The translations under genes were made by a program, and so were the position numbers. A stretch of DNA of 64,000 bases from Kiritimatiellia bacterium (GTDB lineage: Bacteria; Verrucomicrobiota; Kiritimatiellia; PWTM01), in contig JAOACR010000009.1 in assembly GCA_026417735.1 (NCBI GenBank), positions 1 to 64,000 on the forward strand. Direction: 5' to 3'. Shown piece after piece: positions 51,255-59,241 of this stretch; the first letter of the stretch is position 1, and every line of letters starts with the position of its first letter. The notes beneath the pieces are model-generated. The model was not told the origin of the DNA. It ran no database searches and saw nothing but the letters and a program-made list of their open reading frames with translations.

Positions 51255-52112
51255 TCACCAAAGATCCAGCCGGTCCCGTGCGCCGACGATGCGGGGCATT
51301 CGCGGAGCCGGCGACCACTGCTGCCCCCGCCACACGCCCGCGCGGTAGAGCGTCGCGAACACGAATGCGGGGGCCGCACCGCCCTGCCCTCCCACAATTT
51401 CCGCGCCGCGCCGCACGTTGTCTTGCATCCAGGCCGGCAGGGTGAGGTGGTAGGGATTGCGCGACACCTCGCCTGCATGCAGCGAGACCGCCGCCACCAG
51501 ATCTGCGACGTCCGCCACGGTGGATTCGATCATCAAGTTGGGTGCCGCCATCGGAGCCCAGAACTCCGACTCAATCGCCAGCGGCGCCGGATCCAGCGCC
51601 GCCGCGGCGAGCGCCTCGCGCACCAGCAGGTGGGTACCGATGTGTGTGCTGTTCCAGTCATGTTCGTGCGGGAACAAGACCGCCTGCGGCCGCACCTCCA
51701 CCAGAATGTCTGCGATCAGACGGACCGCCTCCGCCCAGTTCCGCCGATCCTCCGCGCGCCCCTTCGGATTGATTTTTTCCAGGCCGCCAGGCCGGCTCAA
51801 TCGCAGTTCAAAGCCCAGGTAGCGGCAGGCCTCCGTCAGTTCCGCCAGCCGCCCCTCGCGGCGTGCCACGTTCGAACCCAGCGTCACTGCGACGTTGATG
51901 ACCCGCACACCGCTTTCCCTCGCCAAACGCAACGGCAGCGCTCCGGTTATCGCTTCATCGTCCGGATGCGGAGAAAAGAGCATCAGCACCGGAGAGCCCG
52001 CCGAGGGCGCCGGCGGAGACGGGAACTGTAGCTCGCTTCGCTGCACTGCCCGCCCCCGTTCCATCAGCCTCACATATCCTTCGACAAACTCACGATAGGG
52101 ATTGTCTCTCAT
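51255..52112 (-). CDS. PIG-L family N-acetylglucosaminyl deacetylase
   Basis: A 285-residue zinc deacetylase of the LmbE/PIG-L fold. The zinc and catalytic motif is LMLFSPHPDDEAITGALPL, the distal zinc His in LFPHEHDWNSTHIGTHLLV. The Rossmann-like core has VRVINVAVTLGSNVARREGR. No signal peptide, so it should act in the cytosol. First gene of the PIG-L-nagB-gcvPB run. Since no nagA is present, it may supply the deacetylation step for GlcNAc or chito-oligosaccharides, as PIG-L enzymes do in archaeal chitin use. Substrate is inferred from context. Confidence 0.88.
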   Translation of the reverse strand: MRDNPYREFVEGYVRLMERGRAVQRSELQFPSPPAPSAGSPVLMLFSPHPDDEAITGALPLRLARESGVRVINVAVTLGSNVARREGRLAELTEACRYLGFELRLSRPGGLEKINPKGRAEDRRNWAEAVRLIADILVEVRPQAVLFPHEHDWNSTHIGTHLLVREALAAAALDPAPLAIESEFWAPMAAPNLMIESTVADVADLVAAVSLHAGEVSRNPYHLTLPAWMQDNVRRGAEIVGGQGGAAPAFVFATLYRAGVWRGQQWSPAPRMPRIVGARDRLDLW

Positions 52113-52472
52113 CGAACGTACTCCGCATGTTTATACGCAGTGAAAACTATTATAGGTCGCCGGCATGAGTTTGGCGAACTTTGCGGTCAGAATGTCAGAG
52201 CCTACCGTCTTTCCCAACCCGCATGCCCCTGTCCTCTTGGCCGGCAGAATTCAGGGTGCTCCCGAACCGACGCCTCTGCCGGACGTGATCCCCGGCGTCC
52301 TTCTGCGCCGCCCATTGAGAACACGACGCATCTCGACTGCCGGCCTCACCGAAGACCCCGGCCCGGGAAATCGCTGCCTACAAGTGTCGATCGCCGCTTG
52401 CGCCACCGTTCGGCGCACACGTTGAACGGGCGCCGCGGCAGGGCTAGACTGAGCTCGGCAGGCAGGAGGCAA
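52113..52472. other. divergent intergenic region
   Basis: A 360-base gap between the PIG-L and NfeD genes. Near the left end, at 52150-52155, the minus strand carries TATAAT, 38 bases before the PIG-L ATG; its -35 is poor. The right end holds the NfeD promoter. The middle, about 52190-52410, shows only low-quality open frames and no recognised feature. Confidence 0.4.
52422..52450 (+). promoter_or_regulatory. promoter of the NfeD pair
   Basis: TTGAAC, 17 bases, TAGACT. Predicted start of transcription near 52457 leaves about 16 bases before the ATG, with GGAGG in that leader. Confidence 0.5.
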
Positions 52473-53927
52473 ATGAGCAACCCTCGCCAGCGATGGAAGT
52501 TTGTGAAGCTGGCAGCGGTCGTGACGACGCTCAACGCGGCGGGCGAAACGGCTGCGCCGCCGACAGCCGTCTCCGCGGCAGATGCTGCCGGGCGGGTCTT
52601 AGTGATTCCGATTCGGGGCCCGATCGAGCCGGCGCTGCTCTACATCGTCCGGCGCGGCGCGCAGGAGTGCGCCGCCGCGGACGACATTCGGGCGGTGGTG
52701 TTCACAATCGACACGCCAGGGGGCCAATTGGAGGCAACGGAGCGGCTGATCCGCGTGATTCGCTCGATCAAGGTGCCGAGATACGCGTGGATCGAGCGGC
52801 AGGCGTTTTCCGCGGGTGCGCTGATCTCGCTCGCAGCCGACCGCATCTACATGGCGCCGGGCAGCGTGATCGGGGACGCACTGCCGATCATGGTCGTTCC
52901 GCTCGTGGGTCCGCAGGAAATGCCCCTCGATCTGAAGGAAAAGATTGTCTCCGCGACCGCCGCGCTGGCTCGCGCAACCGCGGAGCAGGCGGGTCACAAC
53001 CCCGCGGTCGCGGAGGCGATGGTACGGGCAGAGATGGAACTGAAAATCGGCGATGATCTGGTCAAACCGGCCGGCCGGCTGTTAACGCTGACCGACCAGG
53101 AAGCGGCCCGGCCGGTCGGCCCCGAGCGCAAGCCGCTGCTGTCCTCCGGTACGATTCCGAACCTGGAAGGCGTACTGCGCGAAACCGGGTTGTCCGGTTG
53201 CCGCATTGAAGAGCTCCGGGTGACCTCGGCGGAACGGATCGCGCGCTGGATTGAGTCGCTCGGCTGGCTCTTTCTCCTGATCGGGATCGGCGGCATCTAT
53301 GTCGAACTGCGAACACCCGGCTTCGGCTTGCCCGGCACGTTGGGGCTGTTGGGGCTGGCGGTGTTCTTTTGGGGTCATCATGTCGCAGGGCTGGCGGGCT
53401 ACGAAGACCTCGCGCTGATTGTGGTGGGAACGGTGCTACTGGCCGTGGAGGCCGCGCTGCCGGGGTTCGGCATTCCGGGCGCGCTCGGTTCGATTTTTCT
53501 GATCGGCGGCATCGTGCTGGCGATGACCGAGCGGCCGCCCGGCGGGTGGCTGCCGACGCCCGAGATGTTGCTGCGCCCCCTCGGCCATCTGGCCGCCGCC
53601 GCGTTGGGCACCGCGGCAGTCGGATGGCTCGCCGCGCGAGTGCTGCCGCGGACCGCCCCCTATCGCGAGCTGGTGTTGACCGCCTCGACCTCCCGCAGCG
53701 GAGGATTCGTCAGCCACGAACCTCCCTCCGGCCTGACGGGGCTGGTGGGCGTCACCATGAGCGATCTGCGGCCCGCCGGTGTCGCCTTGTTTGGCGAGCG
53801 CCGGCTTGATGTGCTTGCCGATGGCGAGTTCATCCCCGTCGGCACGCCGGTGCGCATCGTTCGGGTCGAGGGGTTCCGGATTATTGTGGAGCGCGACCGC
53901 GCGGCCGAAAGCCGCCTCACCACATGA
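52473..53927 (+). CDS. NfeD-family membrane serine protease (ClpP-like)
   Basis: A 484-residue NfeD long form. After a short signal-like start the ClpP-class domain has VLVIPIRGPIEPALLYIVRR, VVFTIDTPGGQLEATERLIR, the Ser in RQAFSAGALISLAADRIYMA and GSVIGDALPIM. Membrane spans lie around residues 255-380 (LFLLIGIGGIYVELRTPG, LGLLGLAVFFWGHHVAGLAG, FGIPGALGSIFLIGGIVLAM). The NfeD beta-barrel closes the protein (LTGLVGVTMSDLRPAGVALF). Related proteins cleave stomatin-type membrane proteins. GGAGG lies 3 bases before the ATG, rather close. Overlaps the next gene by 4 bases. Confidence 0.9.
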   Translation: MSNPRQRWKFVKLAAVVTTLNAAGETAAPPTAVSAADAAGRVLVIPIRGPIEPALLYIVRRGAQECAAADDIRAVVFTIDTPGGQLEATERLIRVIRSIKVPRYAWIERQAFSAGALISLAADRIYMAPGSVIGDALPIMVVPLVGPQEMPLDLKEKIVSATAALARATAEQAGHNPAVAEAMVRAEMELKIGDDLVKPAGRLLTLTDQEAARPVGPERKPLLSSGTIPNLEGVLRETGLSGCRIEELRVTSAERIARWIESLGWLFLLIGIGGIYVELRTPGFGLPGTLGLLGLAVFFWGHHVAGLAGYEDLALIVVGTVLLAVEAALPGFGIPGALGSIFLIGGIVLAMTERPPGGWLPTPEMLLRPLGHLAAAALGTAAVGWLAARVLPRTAPYRELVLTASTSRSGGFVSHEPPSGLTGLVGVTMSDLRPAGVALFGERRLDVLADGEFIPVGTPVRIVRVEGFRIIVERDRAAESRLTT

Positions 53928-54433
53928 GCCCGCCGACCCTTCTCTACCTGGCACTGATTCTGGCCGGCATCGTGATGCTCGGCCTCGAAATCTACGTGCC
54001 CGGCGGTGTGCTCGGCGTGCTCGGGCTGCTCTGTTTGGCGGGAGCGGTCGCGATCGGCTTTACGCTCGGTCCGATGGTCGGCTGGCTCAGCGCAGCGGCG
54101 GTGGTGTTGGGGACCGGCATCGGCGTATGGGTATGGATCCGCTGGTTTCCGCGCACGCGCGCAGGTCAGCGGCTCACATTGACCGCCGATGGCCGGGACT
54201 TCAAAGCGCCGTCCGCGGAGTGGCGCGCGCTTGTCGGCATGACGGGCGAGGCGGTGACTGATCTGCGACCCGCCGGCATCGCGCGCATCGGCGGCCGCCG
54301 GGTGGACGTCACCGCCGAAGGCACTTGGATTGAGGCGGGGCGGCCGGTGCGCGTGGTCGCGGTGGACGGCGTGCGGATTGTGGTGCGTGCGGTGGACGAG
54401 CGCTCTGCTCAGCTTCCGGAGGGCGTCCGCTGA
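53924..54433 (+). CDS. NfeD short-form membrane protein
   Basis: A 169-residue protein with two or three membrane spans (LLYLALILAGIVMLGLEIYV, GVLGVLGLLCLAGAVAIGFT, LSAAAVVLGTGIGVWVWIRW) and a C-terminal OB-type NfeD barrel (LVGMTGEAVTDLRPAGIARI, GTWIEAGRPVRVVAVDGVRI). It repeats the C-terminal half of the upstream protein and so looks like its partner or a duplication. Start by ATGA overlap. A stomatin (SPFH) partner is usual for such pairs but none is next to it; the operon ends at a terminator. Confidence 0.85.
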   Translation: MSPPTLLYLALILAGIVMLGLEIYVPGGVLGVLGLLCLAGAVAIGFTLGPMVGWLSAAAVVLGTGIGVWVWIRWFPRTRAGQRLTLTADGRDFKAPSAEWRALVGMTGEAVTDLRPAGIARIGGRRVDVTAEGTWIEAGRPVRVVAVDGVRIVVRAVDERSAQLPEGVR

Positions 54434-54476
54434 GTTTCCTCGGCTCGGAGCGCGGCCGGCGTCGGTGAACGCAAAG

Positions 54477-54501
54477 AAGCGGCGGACAGCGTCCGCCGCT
54501 T
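54477..54501. terminator. bidirectional terminator
   Basis: AAGCGGCGGAC, loop AGC, GTCCGCCGCTT: a perfect 11-pair stem. A short CCTT follows on the plus strand and TTCTTTG on the minus strand, so it can end both the NfeD operon and the micro-gene transcript. Confidence 0.7.
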
Positions 54502-54549
54502 CCTTGTGAAGAGCTGCCGCTCGCGGCACCCGGCCGGGCGGCGACGCTC

Positions 54550-54606
54550 TTACTTCTTCTTCGCGGCCTTCTTCGCCGGTTTCTTCGCAGCCTTCTTCGC
54601 TGGCAT
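54550..54606 (-). CDS. 18-residue Lys/Ala-rich histone-H1-like micropeptide
   Basis: A complete 19-codon frame encoding MPAKKAAKKPAKKAAKKK. The AAKKPAKKA unit is the repeat of bacterial histone-H1-like proteins and eukaryotic H1 tails, here reduced to almost two copies. A GGGGGG run lies 8 bases before the ATG. It has its own near-consensus promoter about 180 bases upstream and a terminator downstream. It would bind nucleic acid by charge alone. Because it is shorter than usual cut-offs, gene callers miss it. A remnant of a longer H1-like gene is an alternative, but no further repeats occur upstream in frame. Confidence 0.6.
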   Translation of the reverse strand: MPAKKAAKKPAKKAAKKK

Positions 54607-54627
54607 TTCGCATTCCCCCCTTTCAGC

Positions 54628-54645
54628 CCGGATCCATGGATCCGG
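54628..54645. repeat. perfect 18-base palindrome in the micro-gene leader
   Basis: CCGGATCCATGGATCCGG reads the same on both strands. It sits 21 bases upstream of the micropeptide ATG inside its predicted leader, so it can be an operator or, in RNA, a 7-pair hairpin next to the ribosome site. Confidence 0.6.
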
Positions 54646-54786
54646 TTCGTTCACATCGCATCGCGAAACCCCGCGGCGCAACCAAGACGGCGGAAGAAGC
54701 AGCGTTGGGACGAACGTGCCACGATACGGCTGATGGGTCGCCCCGACGATCCGATCGCATCGTGATCACACGTCGCATTAGCGGAA

Positions 54787-54814
54787 CATATAGTGGAAAA
54801 ATTTTTTTCGTCAA
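54787..54814 (-). promoter_or_regulatory. promoter of the micropeptide gene
   Basis: On the minus strand: TTGACG at 54814-54809, a 16-base spacer made of A7 then T5 then CCAC, and TATATG at 54792-54787. The A/T-tract is striking in this GC-rich sequence. It lies 37 bases past the tadC stop, on the same strand. Confidence 0.55.
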
Positions 54815-54850
54815 CTGCGGCGCGCAAAATCCCGCTCGCTGGTCTTGTGT

Positions 54851-55783
54851 TCAGAATCCGTGCTGCAGCACTTGCACCACGATGGGTCCCAGCAAGATCA
54901 GGAAGACCGAGGGGAAGATGAAGACGATCAGCGGAAACAGCAGTTTCACCGGCGCCTCGTTCGCCATGCGTTCCGCGTTGAGAAACCGGCGCACGCGCAT
55001 TTGATCCGCCTGGATGCGCAGGATCGACCCGATACTCACCCCGAGCTCGTCCGCTTGGACCAGTGCGTTCGTCACTGCGCGCACGTCGGGATGCTGCACG
55101 CGGTCGGCCAGATCCCGCAACGCCTCGCGCCGTGTGCGCCCGAGCTGCACCTCCCGAAACACGCGGATCAGCTCCTCGTTCAGCGCGTCGAGTTCGCGGC
55201 GATCAATGATGCGTTTGATCGCGGTCATGAAATCAAGCCCCGCCTCGACCGAAAGCGTGAGCAGGTCCAGTACGAACGGCAGCGCGCGCTGAATCTGGAG
55301 GTGCCGCTCGCGGAGCCGGCGCTGCAGCCACAGCGAGGGCTGAATGAACCAGTACAGCACCAGCACCAGATCAAACAGCACCGCGCGCTGCGCGAGCGCG
55401 GCGCCGACCGCTCCCGGCACGCGGCGGAGAACCGCGTGGACCGCGATCACGGTCAACGTGCCGAACACCACGGGCATCAGAAAGCGCAGCGCAATGAGCT
55501 CTCGGCCGCTCAGCAGACCCTCGAAGCCCGCCGCGATGAGCCGCCGGTCATGTTCCTCGCGCAGCCGCGCGAACTCCGGCCGGTTCACCAGCGGCGCGAG
55601 GTTCGGCGCGAACGGCAACAACAGCCGATAGCTCAGCGGCAGCCGCCGTTCCCGGCGGCGGCCGTCTGCAAGCGTAACGTAGGTGATATCGGCCGCAATC
55701 CGGCCAATGTGCCAGGCGAGCAGCGCTGCGGCGGCCGCCCAAAGCGTGCCGAGTAAGATGTCCGTCGCCGGCCAGCCCGTCAT
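54851..55783 (-). CDS. tadC: Tad pilus inner-membrane platform protein TadC
   Basis: A 310-residue member of the T2SS-F fold, pairing with TadB as the platform of the Flp/Tad pilus. Spans occur at the N-terminus (LLGTLWAAAAALLAWHIG), at about 95-160 (ALRFLMPVVFGTLTVIAV, AVLFDLVLVLYWFIQPSLW) and at the end (LFPLIVFIFPSVFLILLGP). The F-domain signature includes LPFVLDLLTLSVEAGLDFMT and ALVQADELGVSIGSILRIQA. Start by ATGA overlap with tadB. Last gene of the Tad run. Confidence 0.92.
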   Translation of the reverse strand: MTGWPATDILLGTLWAAAAALLAWHIGRIAADITYVTLADGRRRERRLPLSYRLLLPFAPNLAPLVNRPEFARLREEHDRRLIAAGFEGLLSGRELIALRFLMPVVFGTLTVIAVHAVLRRVPGAVGAALAQRAVLFDLVLVLYWFIQPSLWLQRRLRERHLQIQRALPFVLDLLTLSVEAGLDFMTAIKRIIDRRELDALNEELIRVFREVQLGRTRREALRDLADRVQHPDVRAVTNALVQADELGVSIGSILRIQADQMRVRRFLNAERMANEAPVKLLFPLIVFIFPSVFLILLGPIVVQVLQHGF

Positions 55784-56670
55784 ATGCGGATGTCCACGAT
55801 CCGGCGGATCACCACCGCGCCGGTCGCCACCAGCAGTCCCGCCGCGACGATCAGCCCGATGCCCAGGCGCGATGCGAAAAACGCCTGCATCATCTTCGGA
55901 TCCACCAGACTCATCAGGAACAGCAGCGCCAGCGGCATCAACCCCACCACGATGCCCTGCAGGCGCCCCTGGGCGGTGAGCGATCGGATGCGCCGCTGAA
56001 TGCGCATGCGTTCGCGGATCGTCGCCGCGATCTTTTCGAACACCTCGGTGAGGTTGCCACCGGTCTGGCGCGCGATCTCGATCGCCTGGTTCATCAGGAT
56101 CAGGTCCTCGCTGCCGACCCGCTCCTCCATGTTGCGCAGCGCGTCCTCGAACCTCACGCCAACCCGCACCTGCTGCAGAAAGAGTGAAAACTCCTGCGAG
56201 ATCGGATTTTCGTTCTGTTTCACGATCGTCTCGAACGCCTGCAGGATGCTGAACCCGGCCTTCAGCGCGCTGCTCATCCCGATCAGGCTGTCCACCAGCT
56301 GCTGGTTGAATCGCGCCAACCGTCGGCGTCGCAGGATGTGCAGCAGGCCGCGGGGCGCCATCAGCGCGAGCCCCGCACCAACGGAAGCGAATACCACCCC
56401 GCGGATCACGCCCGCACGGCTGCCGAGGTCACCGAAGAGCAAGTAGAAGAGCAGGAACACGCCCAACGCGCCGTACCGGGCCAGGTCCGCGATCCGCTTC
56501 GGCGGGATGAACAGGAAGAGGTCCTCAAACTGCCGCGCCGTGTCGGCGGAGAAGGTTCGGGCGTACTGCTCCATCCCTTCCCGCAGTCCGCTGAGCAGCG
56601 CCCAGCCGAGCAGCGCAAAACAGAGCCCGAACAGCGCCGGGATCAGCAGATGGCCCAGCAGCGCGCTCAT
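55780..56670 (-). CDS. tadB: Tad pilus inner-membrane platform protein TadB
   Basis: A 296-residue T2SS-F domain protein. N-terminal span LLIPALFGLCFALLGWALL, middle spans GALGVFLLFYLLFG and GVVFASVGAGLALMAP, F-domain FNQQLVDSLIGMSSALKAGF and NQAIEIARQTGGNLTEVFEK, and C-terminal spans GIVVGLMPLALLFLMSLV and IGLIVAAGLLVATGAVVI. The order tadA-tadB-tadC is conserved in Tad loci. Overlaps both neighbours by 4 bases. Confidence 0.93.
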   Translation of the reverse strand: MSALLGHLLIPALFGLCFALLGWALLSGLREGMEQYARTFSADTARQFEDLFLFIPPKRIADLARYGALGVFLLFYLLFGDLGSRAGVIRGVVFASVGAGLALMAPRGLLHILRRRRLARFNQQLVDSLIGMSSALKAGFSILQAFETIVKQNENPISQEFSLFLQQVRVGVRFEDALRNMEERVGSEDLILMNQAIEIARQTGGNLTEVFEKIAATIRERMRIQRRIRSLTAQGRLQGIVVGLMPLALLFLMSLVDPKMMQAFFASRLGIGLIVAAGLLVATGAVVIRRIVDIRI

Positions 56671-58343
56671 CCCGCCCTCGAGGGATCAAAAATCGAATGA
56701 TCCAGCGACAGGCCGCGGCTCTTCATCTCCTCGACGAACGTCGGCACGGAGCCGGTCGGGACCAGTCGGCCGATCACCCGCCCGCGCGCGTCGACGCCGC
56801 GTTGTTCGAAGACGAAAATATCCTGCATCGTGATCTGATCCCCCTCCAGCCCCACCACTTCCGCGACCCGGCTCACTTTGCGCGTGCCGTCGCTGTACCT
56901 CGCCTCGTGCACGATCAGGTGAATCGCGGAGCCGATCTGTTCGCGGATCGCGCGCAGCGGAAGGTCCATACCGGCCATCAGCACCATCGTCTCCAGCCGC
57001 GAGATCACGTCGCGCGGCGAGTTCGCATGGATCGTCGTCAGCGAGCCTTCGTGGCCGGTGTTCATCGCCTGCAGCATGTCCAGCGCCTCGCCGCCCCGCA
57101 CCTCGCCGACAATGATCCGGTCTGGCCGCATGCGGAGCGCGTTACGCACCAGGTCCCGGATCGTCACCGCCCCCTTGCCCTCGATGTTGGGCGGCCGCGC
57201 CTCGAGCCGAACGACATGCGGCTGCGTCAGCCGCAGTTCTGCAGCGTCTTCGATCGTGATGATGCGATCGCCGGGCGGAATGAACGAACTGATCACGTTC
57301 AGCAGCGTCGTCTTGCCGGAGCCGGTGCCGCCGGAAATGATCATGTTCTTGCGCATCAGCACGCAGGCGCGAAGGAAGTCGACCAGATTCGGCGTCCAGG
57401 TGCCCAGCCGCACGAGGTCTTCCGCGGTGAACGGCTCGCGGGAGAACTTGCGAATCGTCAAGCAGGGTCCGACCAGCGACAGCGGATGAATGATCGCGTT
57501 CACGCGCGAGCCGTCCGGCAGGCGCGCATCGACGTACGGCTGGCTTTCGTCGATGCGTCGGCCAATCGGCGACACGATGCGCTCGATCACCGCGAGCACC
57601 GAATCGTCGTCGAGAAATGTCTTGCCGGTCAGATACAGTTTTCCGTGCCGCTCCACATACACCTGCTCGCAGCCGTTCACCATGATTTCAGTCACTTCCG
57701 GGTCCGCGAGCAGGTCCTCCAGCGGCCCCAGCCCGATCGCCTCGTCGTAGACCTCCTTCGCGAGGCGCTCCGCGTCGATGTCCTTCGGCAACCGGTCGCG
57801 CACGTCGCGGATGATGGCCCGGATTTGTTCCATCGCACGGCGACGCAGATCCTTCTCGTCAATTCGGCCGGCGGCCAGCCGCTTGATGTCGAGTCGCTGC
57901 AGCAGCTCGTTGTGGATCTGCCGGCGGATCGAGCGACGGCGCTGCTCATCCTCCGGCCGCGGCCGGGCGAGCGGTAGCTCTTCCTCCATGCCCGCGTCGG
58001 GCGCGACGGCGAGGGCTGGCGCCGGCGCGGCGGCGGCGAGGTCGGCGGCAGGCACGATGCGCAACCGGTACGGACCGATGCGCAGCGTCTGGCCGGGCAA
58101 CACGAGCCGGCGGCCGGTGACGCGCACATCGTCGACGAAGGTGCCCTGGTCGGTCATCAGGTCTTCGACCCAGATCTCACGGTCACCGACCGTCAACACC
58201 GCGTGCCGCCAGTTCACGGATGGGTCGGGCAGCACGATGAGGTTCTCGTGATCGCTGCCAATCGAGTAGACGCCGGTCTCGAGCGGAAACGTCCGTTCGG
58301 GCTTGCCGGGCCGCGCGATCTGCAGGCGCCAATCGCCGCCCAT
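56667..58343 (-). CDS. tadA: Tad pilus assembly ATPase TadA/CpaF with N-terminal FHA-like domain
   Basis: Hexameric ATPase powering Flp pilus assembly, 558 residues. The last 400 residues are CpaF: LLADPEVTEIMVNGCEQVYV, LTIRKFSREPFTAEDLVRLG, Walker A ISGGTGSGKTTLLNVISSF, IITIEDAAELRLTQPHVVRL, Walker B RPDRIIVGEVRGGEALDML and the His box MNTGHEGSLTTIHANSPRDV. The first 105 residues form a forkhead-associated fold (YSIGSDHENLIVLPD, VNWRHAVLTVG, DLMTDQGTFVDDVRV). Its phosphothreonine-binding set is altered: Arg to Ser after IG, Ser-Arg to Asn-Trp before the conserved His, and Asn to Gln in NGT. Follows cpaB by 4 bases. Confidence 0.95.
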   Translation of the reverse strand: MGGDWRLQIARPGKPERTFPLETGVYSIGSDHENLIVLPDPSVNWRHAVLTVGDREIWVEDLMTDQGTFVDDVRVTGRRLVLPGQTLRIGPYRLRIVPAADLAAAAPAPALAVAPDAGMEEELPLARPRPEDEQRRRSIRRQIHNELLQRLDIKRLAAGRIDEKDLRRRAMEQIRAIIRDVRDRLPKDIDAERLAKEVYDEAIGLGPLEDLLADPEVTEIMVNGCEQVYVERHGKLYLTGKTFLDDDSVLAVIERIVSPIGRRIDESQPYVDARLPDGSRVNAIIHPLSLVGPCLTIRKFSREPFTAEDLVRLGTWTPNLVDFLRACVLMRKNMIISGGTGSGKTTLLNVISSFIPPGDRIITIEDAAELRLTQPHVVRLEARPPNIEGKGAVTIRDLVRNALRMRPDRIIVGEVRGGEALDMLQAMNTGHEGSLTTIHANSPRDVISRLETMVLMAGMDLPLRAIREQIGSAIHLIVHEARYSDGTRKVSRVAEVVGLEGDQITMQDIFVFEQRGVDARGRVIGRLVPTGSVPTFVEEMKSRGLSLDHSIFDPSRAG

Positions 58344-58347
58344 CCGC

Positions 58348-59151
58348 TCACTCCTGCTTGTGCCGGATGGTTCGCTGCCGGAAGGTGTTCAGCTCCGGCA
58401 GCTTGGACTCGAAGTGCTTGAAGTTCACCGCCGGCAGGTCCTTCTCGAAGCTCACGTCGTCCGGATTTCGCAAGGTGAGGGTGAGCTGTCCCTTCATGTT
58501 TTGTGCGAACACGAGCAGTTCCGCCTCACGCGGGGTGACCTCGAGGGTGACGGAGCTGTAGCTAGTGGGGCGACCCTCAAACGCGGATTGGTAACCTCCC
58601 TCGGAGCGGGCCAGTCGCGTACCGGTGGCCAGCACCGATACGTCCTGCAGAATCGTCAGCGTGACGGTCTCCATCTGTCCGGGCGTGGTGGCGGAGGGCA
58701 TCGTGAAGGTGCCGAGAATGTCCACCCGGTCATTGGGCTGCACCAGCCCGCTGACCGCGGCCTCACCAGCGATCGCCAGCGACAACGCCCGCATGCCCGG
58801 CTTAATCATCGGCGAAAGACCAAACCGCAGCCGCTCCGGCACGTCCACATGCGACCACAGCAGCGGATCATCGCGCCGCAGCGCAAACTTGAGCTTCTTG
58901 CCGAGCACGAGGTTCAGATCTTCCGGCAGCACTGCTTGTGCGCCGACTGCCTGCTTGAACACCGACTTCTTGCCGAGCACGTCCATCGTCAGCACCGCGC
59001 CCGCCGGCACGTCCTCGGAGACCGCGATCACCTGGATTTTTTCCGCGCCCGCGTACAGCTTTTCTCGCTCGCCCTCGAGATAGCGGTGTGTCATCACGAA
59101 CGCGAAGAGGCCGATCAGCGCGGCGATGGCCAGAACCACCTTTTGTTTCAT
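58348..59151 (-). CDS. cpaB: Flp pilus assembly protein CpaB/RcpC
   Basis: A 267-residue envelope protein of Tad loci. One N-terminal span (VVLAIAALIGLFAFVMTHRY) precedes an SAF domain (IQVIAVSEDVPAGAVLTMDV, LGKKLKFALRRDDPLLWSHV). GLVQPNDRVDILGTFTMP, the RcpC hallmark, follows. TPREAELLVFAQNMKGQLTL is also characteristic. It likely sits in the periplasm near the secretin, which is not in the window. First gene of cpaB-tadA-tadB-tadC. Neither the pilin (flp) nor TadZ is present here. Confidence 0.9.
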   Translation of the reverse strand: MKQKVVLAIAALIGLFAFVMTHRYLEGEREKLYAGAEKIQVIAVSEDVPAGAVLTMDVLGKKSVFKQAVGAQAVLPEDLNLVLGKKLKFALRRDDPLLWSHVDVPERLRFGLSPMIKPGMRALSLAIAGEAAVSGLVQPNDRVDILGTFTMPSATTPGQMETVTLTILQDVSVLATGTRLARSEGGYQSAFEGRPTSYSSVTLEVTPREAELLVFAQNMKGQLTLTLRNPDDVSFEKDLPAVNFKHFESKLPELNTFRQRTIRHKQE

Positions 59152-59162
59152 GGGCTCGATCC

Positions 59163-59192
59163 GGTGGCCGCGCGGTTCTTCGCCCGGCCACC
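59163..59192 (-). promoter_or_regulatory. leader hairpin ahead of cpaB
   Basis: GGTGGCC and GGCCACC, 7 pairs, enclosing 16 bases, inside the predicted cpaB leader and ending 11 bases before the ATG. Confidence 0.3.
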
Positions 59193-59195
59193 TGC

Positions 59196-59223
59196 ATTAT
59201 CGGCATTTGCGAGCTCGCCACAA
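59196..59223 (-). promoter_or_regulatory. candidate promoter of the Tad operon
   Basis: On the minus strand: TTGTGG, 16 bases, GATAAT. The -10 is near consensus, the -35 weak. It lies in the 90-base gap between the dnaA stop and cpaB. Confidence 0.4.
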
Positions 59224-59241
59224 GCGCGCCGCGGTCCCGGC

